A DNA stretch of 64,000 nucleotides from Tragulus kanchil (lineage: Eukaryota > Chordata > Mammalia > Artiodactyla > Tragulidae): the NCBI GenBank assembly GCA_022376925.1, contig JAIOJX010000004.1, positions 175,055,501 through 175,119,500 on the forward strand, given 5' to 3'. The position numbers were made by a program, and so were the translations under genes. The notes beneath the pieces are model-generated. The model made no database searches. It was not told the DNA's origin and saw only the letters and a program-made list of their open reading frames with translations. Position 1 is the stretch's first letter, and each line of letters opens with the position of its first letter. Shown one piece after another: positions 43,024-53,459 of the stretch.

Positions 43024-45300
43024 AAAATTTGTAAAATCTCAGACTTCATGGAATAAATTGTGTGGCGCACTCAGAAATCACATCCCTTTTTTTTTCCCCA
43101 AGAAATACTACCCAGCTGGTGAACCCAGCTGCAGGAGGTGACACGCCTCCCTCGGAGGATGAGGTATCAGGCAGGCTCTGGTTGATAGCGACTAATGCGG
43201 GATTTACAGAAGCCCTGCATGCAGGGCTTTGCCTGTGACCTCCCTGTGTCTGTCACTTTACAGAGGACCTCTGAGTGTTGTGGTCCCGAGCCCCCTCTGC
43301 AGCTGTGGGGCACTTGGCAGCCCTTTGGAACTCAGCCTTGACACCATCTGTCCAGGTTTAAAAATTCATAAAGGAACTCACTGTTTCCTTCATATAAAAC
43401 CCGGTACATGTATTTTGTAAAATACAGATTTTTTCAAGAGAAAATCACTGTCCACATCTTGATGTACATTTCTCCAGGTTGTTACAGTCACACATACAAT
43501 TGTGATTTTTACAGTCAATTGAGATCATCGTATTTACACTGTTTTGTGACCTGTCCTTAGCTTACTTTCACACACGGGAGATACATGTCCCTTGTTTTTA
43601 GACGGGTCCCCCGTCAAGTGCAGAGTGGCCTCTGCTGGGCTGAGTGGCTCGCGCTCTCCCTGCGGCTCCTGCCAGGTTGCCTGCCGCGTGTCCTTGGGCT
43701 GGGCTGGGCACTCTAGGTCCTCGGCCACGCCAGCCCCTTGCCAAGGTCCCTTTGCTTTGTCTTCCTTCGGGAGGCCTTCTGAAGCAGCCTGTCCATATCC
43801 ATACCTTGCTCCTCATGGTCACTGAATTCGTCTCCCTCTGGCTAGTGGCACTGATACAGTGATTTTCTAATTGCCTGCTCTCTGGGTTTCCTGGAGGTCA
43901 GCCTGGGCTGCTGCCGCCACCTGAGTGACACCTCCCACGTTGCAGCCCTGCCCTTGAAGAGGCCCCTGTGGCCCTGCCCTGACTCAAGTTGTGATCAGCA
44001 CCCTCTGGAGCTGCCAGATCTGTTCTCAGGAGGTGGTCTCCTTGGCCACCGTTGATACACACACAGGCGCACCTTACCTCCTCAGTCTTCCCGTTGAGAG
44101 TGCTTCCTGAGGCTATTCATGTGACAGGTAACAACAGGAGCTTACACAGGAAGCGTAAAGAAATTTAAAAATTTGTAAAATCTCAGACTTCATGGAATAA
44201 ATTGTGTGGCACTGAGAAATCACATCCCTTTTTTTTTCCCCAAGAAATACTACCCAGCTGGTGAACCCAGCTGCAGGAGGTGACACGCCTCCCTCGGAGG
44301 ATGAGGTATCAGGCAGGCTCTGGTTGATAGCGACTAATGCGGGATTTACAGAAGCCCTGCATGCAGGGCTTTGCCTGTGACCTCCCTGTGTCTGTCACTT
44401 TACAGAGGACCTCTGAGTGTTGTGGTCCCGAGCCCCCTCTGCAGCTGTGGGGCACTTGGCAGCCCTTTGGAACTCAGCCTTGACACCATCTGTCCAGGTT
44501 TAAAATTCATAAAGGAACTCACTGTTTCCTTCATAAAAAACCCCGGGTACATGTATTTTGTAAAATACAGATTTTTTCAAGAGAAAATCACTGTCCACAT
44601 CTTGATGTACATTTCTCCAGGTTGTTACAGTCACACATACAATTGTGATTTTTACAGTCAATTGAGATCATCGTATTTACACTGTTTTGTGACCTGTCCT
44701 TAGCTTACTTTCACACACGGGAGATACATGTCCCTTGTTTTTAGACGGGTCCCCCGTCAAGTGCAGAGTGGCCTCTGCTGGGCTGAGTGGCTCGCGCTCT
44801 CCCTGCGGCTCCTGCCAGGTTGCCTGCCGCGTGTCCTTGGGCTGGGCTGGGCACTCTAGGTCCTCGGCCACGCCAGCCCCTTGCCAAGGTCCCTTTGCTT
44901 TGTCTTCCTTCGGGAGGCCTTCTGAAGCAGCCTGTCCATATCCATACCTTGCTCCTCATGGTCACTGAATTCGTCTCCCTCTGGCTAGTGGCACTGATAC
45001 AGTGATTTTCTAATTGCCTGCTCTCTGGGTTTCCTGGAGGTCAGCCTGGGCTGCTGCCGCCACCTGAGTGACACCTCCCACGTTGCAGCCCTGCCCTTGA
45101 AGAGGCCCCTGTGGCCCTGCCCTGACTCAAGTTGTGATCAGCACCCTCTGGAGCTGCCAGATCTGTTCTCAGGAGGTGGTCTCCTTGGCCACCGTTGATA
45201 CACACACAGGCGCACCTTACCTCCTCAGTCTTCCCTTGTCCTGAGAGTGCTTCCTGAGGCTATTCATGTGACAGGTAGAGCAACAGGAAGCTTACAGGCT
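43024..45300 (+). repeat. Tandem duplication K (unit about 1,143 bp), overlapping J
   Basis: Copy 1 is 43024-44167 and copy 2 starts at 44168 (AAAATTTGTAAAATCTC). Early in copy 2, GGCGCACTCAG becomes GGCACTGAG. The end of copy 1 (from about 44092) is a degraded version of about 45233-45300 (CCCTTGTCCTGAGAG becomes CCCGTTGAGAG; GGTAGAGCAACAGGAAGC becomes GGTAACAACAGGAGC). The shared part with J occurs three times (about 41838-42293, 43024-43486, 44168-44629). Confidence 0.94.
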
Positions 45301-45346
45301 TGCCAAGGTCTACATCTGCTCACCTCTGCCCTACCTGTTGCGTGAC

Positions 45347-45472
45347 TTTTTTTTTTTTGTCCATACTGTGAGGCAGCATGTGGGATCTTAGTTCCCTGAT
45401 CAGGGATTGACCTGTACCCCCTGCATGAAAAGTGTGGAGTCTTAATCACTGGACCACTAAAGGAAGTCTCTT
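45347..45472 (-). mobile_element. CHR-type SINE fragment
   Basis: + strand ACTGTGAGGCAGCATGTGGG, TCCCTGATCAGGGATTGACC and ACTGGACCACTAAAGGAAGT mark the tRNA-like end of an old CHR-type SINE, preceded by a T run. Confidence 0.65.
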
Positions 45473-45743
45473 AAAATACAAGGGGGAAAATCATACCAAT
45501 AAACCTCCAAGAAAGTATTAACACAGAGTGTCTCTAACTCTATTCCTAAAAATGCCCCCGAACTCACCACAAATACTGCGCATCTCTCTTGAATTCAGAC
45601 CGTCTTTGGGTGTGTTGCCCAAAGAAGGCTTGAGCTGTTTTCGGGGCTGGGTGGCAGCGCAGGAAGCCGTGTGACAGCTCAGCCACCAAGATGCTGTGTT
45701 GGGGGTCCAGGTGTTGCTTCTCATGGCATTTTATAAAATGCAC

Positions 45744-47955
45744 AAGAAATACACGTGGTTTTTTTCTATCACATTGGTGCTTGAAAGTTTTTCTTAATTG
45801 GACTTTCTGCTTTAATTAGTCTGGCTTCATGTTTTCTGTTTTTCTCTTTCTTTCTTTTTTTTTTTTTTTTTTAAACCTTTGGTCAAGAGCCAGAGAAGCA
45901 AAGAAGCTTACGTAAAAGGTTTTAATTTCTTCTTCTTCTTTTTTTTTTTTTTCGCTTTGCCGAAGATAGAACTGGTACTTAGCTCAGCTGGTCCTGGCAC
46001 CTTCTTTGATAGGAAATGTTAGAAGCGTGGCTTGGTTCATTCCTTTTTATGCCCATGGGTGAGAAGAGCGAACGAGACGGCTCTGTGTGAGTCTTGGCTC
46101 ATGGGAGTGCGAAGGGCTGCCTGGTAGAATGTGAACATAGCCACTGCCAAACCCAGCCAAAAAGTACAAGCAACTAAAGAGATCAGAATGTTTATACATA
46201 ACCTATTTATGGCACGGTAGATTTCTAGAGTTTAAGATTTACTTATCATTTGCAAAAAGGCCAATACCTGTGATTACCGTATTGGGTTTTCCTTGTTTAC
46301 TCACTGGTTTACAGCTGTCGAGACCTGTTACTGCGAGCTGCCCTTTCTAAGTTGGTGACTCGCGTGATTCCGTTTTTACTGCAGTGAGGTTGGAGAGAAC
46401 CAAGCTTACCCGGTTAGAAAGTGGACCGTTAGGGCTCATCACGATCATTTGTGTGTGTCAGAGGATTGATTATTCCATGGATTGAGACCTGATAAATTAC
46501 ACTTAGTGGTGACAGCACACAGAAATTACTTTACTTAGCCCCTGAGCCAGAGGACCTGGCCTCGCCGCTCTCGGTGGCTGTCGCCGCTGTGCTGCTGACA
46601 GGGAGGGCGGGAGCAGGAGGAGTCCTGCTCTTCATGGTCCGCGGTGGCTCCCTTCCTCCTCCTCGCTTCCCTTGCTCCAGTCCTGTCTTCTCTCCTTGTT
46701 CTTCCCCCTGCCTTTTCTCTCTGTGGAGACAGAAATCTACATACAACTGAAGGCCCTCCTTTAGGGGCTTTGACAGATGGCTACGACTGATGTGTCACCC
46801 CAGAGGAGTCTCGCCCAGCTTACAGTTCCTATATGAGATCATGTTTTCTATGCATTTTTAATGCAAAGAAATACACGTGGTTTTTCTATAATTGGTGCTT
46901 GAAAGTTTTTCTTAATTGGACTTTCTGCTTTAATTAGTCTGGCTTCATGTTTTCTGTTTTTCTCTTTCTTTCTTTTTTTTTTTTTTTTTTAATCTTTTTT
47001 TCAAGATCCATAGAAGCAGAAAAGCTTACGTAAAAGTTTTTAATTTCTTCTTCTTCTTTTTTTTTTTTCGCTTTGCCGAAGATAGAACTGGTACTTAGCT
47101 CAGCTGGTCCTGGCACCTTCTTTGATAGGAAATGTTAGAAGCGTGGCTTGGTTCATTCCTTTTTATGCCCATGGGTGAGAAGAGCGAACGAGACGGCTCT
47201 GTGTGAGTCTTGGCTCATGGGAGTGCGAAGGGCTGCCTGGTAGAATGTGAACATAGCCACTGCCAAACCCAGCCAAAAAGTACAAGCAACTAAAGAGATC
47301 AGAATGTTTATACATAACCTATTTATGGCACGGTAGATTTCTAGAGTTTAAGATTTACTTATCATTTGCAAAAAGGCCAATACCTGTGATTACCGTATTG
47401 GGTTTTCCTTGTTTACTCACTGGTTTACAGCTGTCGAGACCTGTTACTGCGAGCTGCCCTTTCTAAGTTGGTGACTCGCGTGATTCCGTTTTTACTGCAG
47501 TGAGGTTGGAGAGAACCAAGCTTACCCGGTTAGAAAGTGGACCGTTAGGGCTCATCACGATCATTTGTGTGTGTCAGAGGATTGATTATTCCATGGATTG
47601 AGACCTGATAAATTACACTTAGTGGTGACAGCACACAGAAATTACTTTACTTAGCCCCTGAGCCAGAGGACCTGGCCTCGCCGCTCTCGGTGGCTGTCGC
47701 CGCTGTGCTGCTGACAGGGAGGGCGGGAGCAGGAGGAGTCCTGCTCTTCATGGTCCGCGGTGGCTCCCTTCCTCCTCCTCGCTTCCCTTGCTCCAGTCCT
47801 GTCTTCTCTCCTTGTTCTTCCCCCTGCCTTTTCTCTCTGTGGAGACAGAAATCTACATACAACTGAAGGCCCTCCTTTAGGGGCTTTGACAGATGGCTAC
47901 GACTGATGTGTCACCCCAGAGGAGTCTCGCCCAGCTTACAGTTCCATATGAATAT
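45744..47955 (+). repeat. Tandem duplication L (unit about 1,116-1,122 bp)
   Basis: Copy 1 is 45744-46865 and copy 2 starts at 46866 (AAGAAATACACGTGG). Copy 2 starts with lost bases (TTTTTTTCTATCACATTGG becomes TTTTTCTATAATTGG) and differs again around the T run at 46975-47035. Copy 1's end has about 25 bases of filler (46839-46865) not found after 47950. Confidence 0.93.
45840..45955 (+). repeat. Polypyrimidine tract
   Basis: Two T/C-rich runs (about 45841-45874 and 45927-45952). The equivalents in copy 2 of L are at about 46961-46993 and 47046-47069 with different lengths. Confidence 0.8.
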
Positions 47956-48659
47956 GAGATCCACTGTGTGTACCTTTTGCCTCTGGCTTCTGAGCTCACG
48001 GTGATGTTTCAGTGGTTTATTCGTGTTACTTCTGTCAAAGGCTCTTTCCTCGGAAGTGCCAGGTAGCTTTCCACTGTGGGTGCTGCCTGCTGTCGAGTTG
48101 TGACGTCTTGTATGGAGAAATCGGGGCTCTGCAGGAGTACAGGCATGGTCTGTGTCACCCCGCAGCTTGCCTCAGCGCTTGAGGAAGGCTGAGAGGAAGA
48201 GCCAGTAGACAGCTCCACACTGGGGAGGGTCTCCTTTTCAGACTCAGAGCCTTGGGTCTTGGCTTGGCCCTAAGTGTTTGGCTTCTCAGGATGCACTCGT
48301 GATTACCTTCAGCCAGTATGAACTCGGTGCTTGTCTTTCTAGAGATGGGGGAATGGGCCTTGCGAGTGGTTTAAGGTCTGGTGACCAGAGGCTCCTCTGG
48401 CTCTTCTGCATGACTTCTGTCATCCCCGCTGGTGCCAGGCCAAGGCTAAGTTCAGACGCATGCCGTGGAGCCCAGCTAGTGTGCGGCTGCCTGTCCCCCG
48501 CCTCTCACCCCAGCCTCTGCCTTGGAACTGACGGGCTGTTGCCTTGCTCTGTCCTAGCTCAGCTCGTGGCTCTAGCCCAGGTGGGAGGAATGACGTGCAG
48601 GGCTGCATGTGTGTGCCCGTAACCTCTTTAAGAGTCACCTGTGAGAGGCAGTGGCCACT
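47956..48659. other. Single-copy sequence, no gene seen
   Basis: No repeat family or defensible exon is recognised. Confidence 0.35.
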
Positions 48660-48872
48660 TAGGACTGGGGAAAAGCACCGGTGGGAGTGGGTGGGGAGAG
48701 GGGCAACAGCTAAAGGGGATGGGGTTCTTTTTGAGGTGATGAAAATGTCCTAAACCGTCAGTGATGGTTGCCATATCTGTGAATATACTGGAAACCATTG
48801 ACTTGTACACTTTAGATGGCTGAATGGTATGGTGTCTGAACTATATCTCAAGAAAGCTATTTTTTTTAAAGT
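48660..48872 (+). mobile_element. LINE-1 3' end relic
   Basis: GGGGTTCTTTTTGAGGTGAT, GAAAATGTCCTAAACCGTCA, ATACTGGAAACCATTGACTT and GAACTATATCTCAAGAAAGC follow the terminal part of an old mammalian LINE-1 in forward orientation. Confidence 0.65.
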
Positions 48873-48961
48873 ATGTTATTAGAGCAAGGCTAGACCAGTT
48901 GAGGAATGGGGGAAAATTGACATCATAGAAATTTTATTCTTTCCGCATGTGATGTGTGAAA

Positions 48962-49172
48962 AGTGAAAGCGGTAGGTGCTCAGTCGTGTCCACCTAATAA
49001 CTCTTTGCAACCCCGTGGCCTGTAGCCTGCCGGGCCCCTTCGTCCGTGGACCTCTCCAGGCAAGGATGCTGGAGTGGGTAGCCGTTCTCTTCTCCAGGGG
49101 GATGGGGCGATGGAACCCATGTCTCCTGCATTACAGGTGGACTCTTTACTGTCGGGGCCTCCAGAAGCTCTG
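48962..49172 (-). mobile_element. Bov-tA SINE
   Basis: Reverse Bov-tA with AGGTGCTCAGTCGTGTCCAC, CTTTGCAACCCCGTGGCCTG, GCAAGGATGCTGGAGTGGGT and CATGTCTCCTGCATTACAGG. It is moderately diverged. Confidence 0.88.
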
Positions 49173-49234
49173 TTGCTGGGTGCCCTGGTTTTTGTCGCAG
49201 CTCTGGCTGCCTGGAGGGCCGGAGGAGTGCGGTG

Positions 49235-49400
49235 GGAAGAGGATGGACTTTGCGGTGTCAGGTGGACCTGAGCGAGAGTCCCCGTCCCGCTGCTGTTAGC
49301 TGAGTGGCCCTGGGCAAGTCGGTTAGCTTCTCTGTGGTGGTTTCCCCTCCGTAAAGGGGGACTGTCGTACCTGTCGTATGGAGTCTCTTAAAAGAGCTTG
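49235..49400 (+). mobile_element. MIR SINE
   Basis: GGACTTTGCGGTGTCAGGTG, AGTGGCCCTGGGCAAGTCGG, TTAGCTTCTCTGTGGTGG and CCGTAAAGGGGGACTGTCGT parallel the forward MIR consensus. Confidence 0.75.
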
Positions 49401-49724
49401 GTGGGGCAGCCATCTTCCCCGCGACAGTCGTGTAGCCGAGGCACCAGGTGGCGGAGGGCACGGCCGGGGGTTGTCCTGGAGGCTGTGGGCTGTGCTGTGT
49501 GACTCGCGCCCCTGCTCATGCGTGGTGGACATGATGACAGAGGTCGTGGGTGACATGGCAGTCTTCAGTCACCTTGCTGGACACTCTGCTTTTGAATTGT
49601 TTTCCGCCTTAATCTGCGTGTTTTGAGTAGGTCAGTGGCAGGCTCTTCACTGGAAGGACTGATGCCGAAGCTGAAGCCCCACTGCTGTGGCCACCTGATG
49701 GGAACTCATTCATGTCCCTTGTAT

Positions 49725-49945
49725 CATGAAGCCTTCCCGCCTGGGTCGCTGCTCCCTTCACATTGTTCCCTCAACCCTTGGGGCATGCATTTATCAGCTC
49801 GTGCCATTTTAATTATTTATACTCCTGTCCTGCCCATATGCTGTGAGCAATGTAGGGCAGGGACCTTGGCTTTTCATTCATGGGGCCCCAAGGCCCTAAG
49901 CACTGTGCCCGGTGCTAATGTTCATTGAGTGAATGCACAATGGTT
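49725..49945 (+). mobile_element. L2 3' end
   Basis: GAAGCCTTCCCGCCTGGGTC, CATTTTAATTATTTATACTC, GTAGGGCAGGGACCTTGGCT, CCTAAGCACTGTGCCCGGTG and TTCATTGAGTGAATGCAC follow the LINE-2 3' end in order. Confidence 0.7.
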
Positions 49946-50169
49946 TCAGGTCTGGTGACAAACCAGATTGGAACTGGAAATACCAGTTTAGACACCAGGT
50001 GCTGGAGGTTAGCAGTGGGTTTCCCTCGAGCAGTGTTTCTGTCCCAACATCACTTCTAGGGTCTGCTCCCCGTGCCCAAGGTGGGGGAGCCGCCAGAAGG
50101 CCCCGGAGTGCTTGCCTCCTGCCCGGAACTCACTGGGGAGAGGTGGCCAGAGTTATGGGGAGGGAGACT

Positions 50170-50285
50170 GACTCAGTGGACATGAGTTTGAACAAAATGC
50201 AGAAGACAGTGAAGGACAAGGAAGCCTGGTGTGCTGGAGTCCAGGGGGTCCCAGAGAGAAGGGCACGCCTTAGCCACTGAACAAC
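50170..50285 (+). mobile_element. Bov-A/BovB-type fragment
   Basis: ACTCAGTGGACATGAGTTTG, CAGTGAAGGACAAGGAAGCC, GTGTGCTGGAGTCCAGGGGG and TTAGCCACTGAAC correspond to the ruminant BovB/Bov-A shared segment. Confidence 0.7.
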
Positions 50286-50324
50286 CACCATCATAAAAAT
50301 TACCTTGTGAGGGTGCTAAACATG

Positions 50325-51215
50325 ATTGTTGTTTGGTTGCCAAGTCATGTCCGACTCGTCACAGCCCCGTGGACTGGAGCACGCCAGGCTCCCCTGTCCT
50401 TCACTGTCTCCTGTATTTTGCTCAAACGCATGTACATTGAGTCAGTGATGTCATCCACCCATCTCATCCTCTGTCATCCACTTCTCCTCCTGCTCTCAAC
50501 CTTTCCCAGCATCAGGGTCTTTTACACGGAGTCAGCTCTTTGCATCACGTGGCCAAAGTAGTGGAGCTTCAGCTTCAGCATCAGTCCTTCCAATGAATAT
50601 TCAGGGTTGATGTCCTTTAGGATTGACTGGTTGATCTCCCTGCTGTCCAAGGACTCTCAAGAGTCGTCTCCAGCACCACAGTTCAAAGGCATTAGTTCTT
50701 CGGCGCTTACCTTCTTTATGGTCCAGCTCTCAGATCCAGTGGACTAATGGAAAAACTATACTTTTAACTATACGGACCTTTGTCGGCAGAGTGATGTCTC
50801 TGTTTTTGTTTTTTAAAGATTTTATTTATTTATTTATTTTGGGCGGGGGTCGGTTGGGGAGGGAGGGGAGCGGGCGGGCCACTTCCATAGGTCTTCCATT
50901 TCTCTATTTTCATCGTCTTTGTTCTTTGGCTCCTGTGGGCCTCCCATCGCGGTGGCGTCTGTTGCTGTAGAGCGCCGGCTCTGGGCGCATGCGCTCCAGA
51001 GCTCCGGCTCATTGATTGGACACATCGGTCCAACCGCTCTGCGGCACATGGGATGTTCCCAGGCCAGGGATCGAACCAGCGCCCCTTGCACTGCAAGGCG
51101 GTGTCCTTACCCACTAGAGCACCAGGAGAAGCCCTCTGGTTTTTAATACACTGGCTAGTTTGTCATAGCTGTTCTTCCAAGGAGCAAGCATCTTTTAATT
51201 TTTCAAATTTTCATG
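50325..51215 (-). mobile_element. BovB LINE fragment, split by a SINE
   Basis: Reverse-oriented BovB from TGCCAAGTCATGTCCGACTC through GAGTCAGTGATGTCATCCAC, GAATATTCAGGGTTGATGTC, CAGTTCAAAGGCATTAGTTC and GGACCTTTGTCGGCAGAGTG, resuming after the SINE with TTCTTCCAAGGAGCAAGCAT at about 51172-51205. It is non-coding and diverged, with no intact reverse-transcriptase frame. Confidence 0.88.
50812..51133 (-). mobile_element. CHR-type SINE, long-tail form, inside BovB
   Basis: + strand: TTTTATTTATTTATTTATTT, the G-rich block GGGCGGGGGTCGGTTGGGGA (from about 50841), GGGCCTCCCATCGCGGTGGC, GGGATCGAACCAGCGCCCCT and AGAGCACCAGGAGAAGCCC. CTCTG-plus-T-run sequence on both sides is an imperfect target duplication. 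Confidence 0.9.
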
Positions 51216-51275
51216 ATGAACCATACATAAACACTGTATAAATGTTTATTGAGCAGCCAGTATTTGTTGGATTTT

Positions 51276-51609
51276 AAAAAATAAAGAGGGGGCTTCCCTG
51301 GTGGTCCAGTGGGTAAGGACACTGCCTTGCAGTGCACGGGGCGCCGGTTCGATTCCTGGCCTGGGAAGATCCCACGTGCCGCGGAGCGGCTGGACCCATG
51401 TGTCCAATTACCTAGCCGGAGCTCTGGGGCGCATTCGCCTAGAGCCGGTGCTCTGTGACGACGGAGGCCACCGTGATGGGAGGCCCACACGGGCCAAAGA
51501 ACGAAAAAGATGGATGAAAATAGATAAATGAAGAACCAATAGAAGTGGCCCGCCTGCTCCCCTCCCTCCCCACCCCACCCCCCACCAATAAAAAAAAAAA
51601 ATAAAGAGG
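51276..51609 (+). mobile_element. Full-length CHR-type SINE, long-tail form, with target duplication
   Basis: AAAAAATAAAGAGG at 51276-51289 and 51596-51609 is a perfect 14-bp direct repeat. The element starts GGGCTTCCCTGGTGGTCCAG and has an A box GGTCCAGTGGGTAAGG and a B box GGTTCGATTCC, so the first 80 bases closely follow tRNA-Glu. The tail is GATGGATGAAAATAGATAAA, CAATAGAAGTGGCCCGCC, a C-rich block and an A-rich end. This is the best reference copy in the window and its promoter boxes look intact. Confidence 0.96.
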
Positions 51610-51903
51610 ATGAGGTTTTTAAGCTTTGCTGTGATTGGCTCTCTAGCGAGGAGCGCTACGCGGGGCTCTGGAGGAAGAACAGAGTTCTGGCACGCTACCT
51701 AATAGCACGGCCAAGTGGACAGTCGGCTTGCACTGCGAAAACTGCAGTCCTTGTTGCTTCTCAGCGGAAGAAAATACCCCCAGAAAAGGGCTCTGGTGAC
51801 CAGGTTTTTATGCTGCGTAAATGTGTTGTGAGTGCTGTAAAAGAGAACCGCCGTTAGTTTTACAAAGCCTGTCTTGGTGTGGTTGAGTGTGCCAGGATCA
51901 TCT

Positions 51904-52257
51904 CTAGAGACACTTCTTTTTTTTTTTTTTTTTTTAAGATTTATTTATTTATTTTGGACGGGGGTCGGGTTGAGGAGAGAGGGGAGTGGGCGGGCCACTT
52001 CTATTGGTCTTTCATTTCTCTATTTCCATCCGTCTTTGTTCTTTGGCTCCTGTGGGCCTCCCATCGCGGTGGCGTCTGTTGTTGCAGAGTGCCAGCTCTG
52101 GGTGCATGAGCTCCGGCTGGGTAATTGGACACATCGGTCCAGCCACTCTGTGGCATGTGGGATCTTCCCAGGCCAGGGATCGAACCGGCGCCCCTTGCAC
52201 TGCAAGGCGGTGTCCCTACCCACTAGACCACCAGGGGAAGCCCTAGAGACACTTCTT
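51904..52257 (-). mobile_element. CHR-type SINE, long-tail form, with 15-bp target duplication
   Basis: CTAGAGACACTTCTT at 51904-51918 and 52243-52257 flanks the element (51919-52242). The + strand has a T run, a G-rich block, CACTTCTATTGGTCTTTCAT, GGGATCGAACCGGCGCCCCT and TAGACCACCAGGGGAAGCCC. It has a small internal deletion (the CGCATGCGCTCCAGAGCTC region is shortened). Confidence 0.95.
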
Positions 52258-52689
52258 GACTCGCTTAGCCTTTTCTAGCCTTCATGCCCATCCCCAGAGA
52301 AGATGATCTTTGGGCCACTAGACCCTCAGTTCATGATGCTGTCTGTCCCCCAGCAAACCCTGGGGTGAAGTGGCCAGCCCTCCTGCAGACTGGAGGACGC
52401 TACTCCGACGTGCACACCGCGGCGAGGGTGTAATTGACTTAGTGTCGGCAGAGCACAGTGAACTCTGTGTTGGGTGAACTTCTGACAAATGTCACCTAAC
52501 TGCAACTTTTAGACTGTGAATATTTTTTAAGTCAACACTTAACCTCTTTTGTTGCTCTTGCTGTTATTGTGTGGGGAGGGTGAGGGAAGGTGGTGTAAAA
52601 ATTTTCTCTGTAGTGTGAATTATTATTGTTTGTCAGATAATTCAGGCTATTGTTGATATGGTGCTTGCTTTTCTTAGTATTTTTCCACA
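52258..52689. other. Single-copy sequence, no gene seen
   Basis: No repeat family or exon is recognised. Confidence 0.35.
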
Positions 52690-52830
52690 GTTGGATGGCA
52701 TCACTGAGTTAATGGACATGAGTTGGAGCAAGCTCCAGGAGATGGTGAAGGGCAGGGGAGCTTGGTGTGCTGCAGTCCATGGGGTAACAAAGAGTTGGAC
52801 ACGATTGAGCAACTGAAATAAACTGAAACA
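52690..52830 (+). mobile_element. BovB/Bov-A-type fragment
   Basis: GGATGGCATCACTGAGTTAA, TGGACATGAGTTGGAGCAAG, TGTGCTGCAGTCCATGGGGT and TTGGACACGATTGAGCAACT match the ruminant BovB/Bov-A segment in forward orientation. Confidence 0.8.
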
Positions 52831-53099
52831 GAAGTTTTGCAGAAGAGATTTTCAACCTGTTCTGTTGTGTGTTATAAGACCAGACTAAATGGCTGTTTTT
52901 AACTTAACATTTTTGAATGAAAATGGGTAGTAGTGTATGTCCACTTAGTATAATTTCCCCTTGCAGTGTAGTCACCTGTCAACTACGTATTTTCTGAGAG
53001 AGTACCTTAGGGATACTGAACCTTTGGAGGATTTGATTTTGTCTGTTTTTGTAGATTACTTTCAATCAGCTCTTTCTTGTTTATATTTTTGATGTTGTT

Positions 53100-53450
53100 G
53101 CATAAAGTTTTAAAACACTTTATTTAGGTAAGTGTGTATATATATGTATATACACACATACATAAAGTATGCACATTGTAAGTGTGTGTACCAACGAATT
53201 TTCACAAATACAGCACACCCATGACAGTTCAAAAAACAGACGTGGCTCGGAAGCGTTCCTGGTGAGCCCTGCCTGCCCTGTCCCTTTCCGCTCTGCCCTG
53301 TCCTCACTCAGCAGAGTCATGCCGCCTCTTTATCTAATAAGAATTACACAGGATGTTCGTATGGGCACATACATTTTTAAACGAGACAGAACCCCTTCCT
53401 CCTCACCTCAAGTTATCTTTCTCTTCCTTCACTTTCAGTTCTTTGTAGAA
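53100..53450 (-). mobile_element. Possible ancient repeat fragment with AT-rich microsatellite
   Basis: ACGAATTTTCACAAATACAG and AAAAAACAGACGTGGCTCGG recall an old LINE-1-type repeat. A (GTAT/TATA) stretch at about 53132-53163 is a partly palindromic microsatellite. Assignment is weak. Confidence 0.35.
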
Positions 53451-53459
53451 CTCTGAGAA

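Larger units (their letters stand above)
41120..43486 (+). repeat. Tandem duplication J (unit about 1,186 bp)
   Basis: Copy 1 is 41120-42305 and copy 2 starts at 42306 (TGGCTCGGTACTTGG). Copy 1 ends in about 12 bases of filler (42294-42305) absent from the outer end of copy 2. Each copy begins inside the head half of the outer SINE at 41.1 kb, so a partial SINE (42306-42436) appears without a tail. J overlaps duplication K. Confidence 0.94.

Noticed and set aside
51290..51370. tRNA-Glu gene
   Set aside because: The A and B boxes are good, but the segment is the head of a SINE with a full body, tail and target duplication, and lacks a proper tRNA 3' end and fold.
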